Below are positions 62,599 through 64,000 of a DNA stretch of 64,000 nucleotides, piece by piece. The stretch covers positions 24,623,739 to 24,687,738 of the forward strand of contig JAGTTD010000010.1 of assembly GCA_018398585.1 (NCBI GenBank), in the 5' to 3' direction. The stretch's first letter is position 1. Each line of letters begins with the position of its first letter. This DNA is from Simmondsia chinensis (Eukaryota > Streptophyta > Magnoliopsida > Caryophyllales > Simmondsiaceae). Position numbers and translations under genes: made by a program. The notes under the pieces were generated by a model, which was given only the letters and a program-made list of their open reading frames with translations, did not search any database and was not told where the DNA came from.

Positions 62599-64000
62599 AT
62601 TGGTATTAGAGTAAAGGGATCTATAGAGATAATCTTATTCTTGGGAACTCTTGCACGGTGAGATGTCACGAAGCATGACTCTCCGCCCCGGGTGGCTTTG
62701 GTAGTGAGAAGAGTCTCCTACACTGAGTGCTCTGATAGGTGCCCTTTGTTGTGACCACAGTTGTAGAACTTTGAACCCAACAATTGATAGCAGAGAATTG
62801 TGAACCCAATAATTGGTATTAGAGCCAGTCTCTTATTACATTCATAATAAACATAAAGAGGTATAATCAGATCGAAATAAATAAACTTGCAATTTAATAC
62901 AATAACAAACCCAGCGCCTCAAGAGCTCCCACATAAGCGGTCTGGGAGGGGTGGATGTACGTAGCCTTACCCCTTCAGGGTGTAACCCTGCTGAGAGGTT
63001 GTTTCCGAGGACCCCTAACCTTATAAGGTTGGCAATACGAGGACTTCCCATGAGGGTAGCCATCCTAGTACTACTCTCACCCAAGCAAGTTTAATTTCAG
63101 AGTTCTAATGGGATCTTGTGCCTTAGTGCCTGGTAAATGAACCCTAACTTGCAATTTAATAAAATAGAGATTTAATTAAGAAGGAAAGATTGTTTAAAGT
63201 AACGATTTAAATTGTTTAAATCGTTTATGAATTAATAGTTTATTAGATAGTTTAAAGTAACAATTTAAATTGTTTAAATCGTTATTGAATTAATAGTTAA
63301 TTAGATTATTTAAGGTAACGACTTAAATTGTTTAAATCATTAATGAATTATTAGTTAATTCGGATTTGTCAATTCATGAAATTACATTCGTATTATTTGC
63401 ATGATGATATTGTGTATGTTTAATCATGATTTATGAAATCGAATAAACTGATCTAATGAGATTAGATTCAATTAATTTTAATAAAATTGGAAAAAGTTGA
63501 TTTAATGAGACTACATTCAATTAATTTATTTTTTTCCTAAAATTAGATAAAATTGATCTAATGAGATTATATTCAATTATTTTTACAAAATTGGATAAAG
63601 TTTATCTAGTGAGATTAGATTCAATTATTTTTTACGAAATTGGATAAAATTGATTTAATGGGATTATATTCAATTACTTTTTTAATTTAATTATTTTAAT
63701 TTAAAAAAAATTCTCTCATGCTGCATCAGCGATTGAGGTCAGCACTTTTTGAATTAAAAACTTTTTTTGGGACCGTGTAGACGTCAGTACCGATTTACAT
63801 GAGAAATAAACAATTAATTTTTATTAATTAATATAATTTTGGAATGAGATTATAAAATGATTATGAGATAATCTTAGTCATAAGTCAGTACTATTTTAAA
63901 TAAAATTAATTTTTATTAATTAATTTAATTTTAGAATGAGTTATGAGATATCTAAGATGTAAGCCTACATTATTTTGAATAAAAAATAATTTCTATTAAT
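62599..64000 (+). other. 5' leader of a second Copia family C element, cut by the window end
   Basis: Starts with primer-site-like TTGGTATTAGAG (62600-62611), repeated as GAACCCAACAATTGATAGCA (62772-62791) and TTGGTATTAGAGCC (62813-62826). From 63190 it is AT-rich with the recurrent phrase ATCTAATGAGATTAGATTCAA about every 60-65 bp (63430-63690). It is shared in inverted orientation with 54600-55000. A SINE is nested at 62900-63145. No ORF within the window; gag would lie further right. Confidence 0.55.
62900..63145 (-). mobile_element. 5S-rRNA-headed SINE, copy 2, complete with target duplications
   Basis: Perfect 16-bp duplications AACTTGCAATTTAATA flank it (62884-62899 and 63146-63161). 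On the minus strand it starts AGGGTTCATTTACCAGGCAC, the true 5' end of 5S rRNA with substitutions. It runs through GATCCCATTAGAACTCTGAA, GCTTGGGTGAGAGTAGTACT, AGGATGG and CATGGGAAGTCCTCGTATTG, so nearly the whole 5S RNA is present, including the internal promoter. A tail follows (AAGGTTAGGGGTCCTCGG, AAACAACCTCT, AAGGGGTAAGGCTACGTACA) ending GGGTTTGTTATTGT. The tail matches the 3' UTR of the RTE LINEs at 3041 and 10510. RNA polymerase III transcription and LINE-supplied mobilisation are inferred. Confidence 0.9.

Noticed and set aside
62900..63145. Cassandra-type TRIM element with 5S in its LTR
   Set aside because: No TG...CA LTR pair, primer site or polypurine tract surrounds the 5S part. The target duplication is 16 bp, not 5 bp.

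Overview
This window looks like a repeat-dense, gene-poor stretch of a flowering-plant nuclear genome, most likely a dicot. The signs are plant Ty1/copia and Ty3/gypsy retrotransposons, including a chromovirus and a Tat/Ogre-like element. There are also L1- and RTE-type LINEs, a hAT transposon, MITEs, a plant-mobile-domain gene remnant and one ordinary plant gene fragment with introns (a short-chain dehydrogenase/reductase, SDR). I cannot name the species. All coordinates and comparisons were made by eye; no search or alignment program was run.

Layout. (1) 165-12300: a degraded Copia element (A) carrying three insertions: a 1.47-kb solo LTR in its 5' LTR (638-2110), an RTE LINE in its gag (3041-4148) and a Ty3/gypsy chromovirus on the minus strand (5270-11490). 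The chromovirus itself carries a second RTE LINE in one LTR. (2) 13679-15018: exons 1-2 of an SDR gene on the minus strand, with a fold-back MITE upstream (15398-15860); later exons would have to lie beyond element A, left of the window. (3) 16868-22148: a young Copia element (B, minus strand) with 279-bp LTRs that begin TATTA and end TAATA instead of TG...CA, flanked by exact ACTAT repeats. (4) 22497-22738: a 5S-rRNA-headed SINE, next to an L1 RNase H fragment. (5) 23366-36374: a Tat/Ogre-like gypsy element with gag and protease but no pol. It contains a complete non-autonomous LTR element with unrecognised ORFs (23952-29283), a chromovirus fragment and a 121-bp tandem array in its 3' UTR. 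(6) 36375-41175: tandem L1 fragments, one split by a nearly intact hAT transposon (37217-40349). (7) 41176-53000: mostly decayed, tandem-repeat-rich DNA with several minisatellites, microsatellites, a MITE and retrotransposon fragments. (8) 53120-64000: a Tat-like LTR, two inverted copies of a Copia family (C), a palindromic MITE, a 48-nt poly-C tract, a plant-mobile-domain pseudogene and a second, complete 5S-headed SINE with 16-bp target duplications.

Almost every coding region is broken by stops or frameshifts. The best candidates for something little described are three. The first is the 5S-headed SINE family, whose 3' tail matches the RTE LINEs in the same window. The second is the LTR element at 23952-29283 with its unknown ORFs. 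The third is the Copia element with non-canonical LTR ends.
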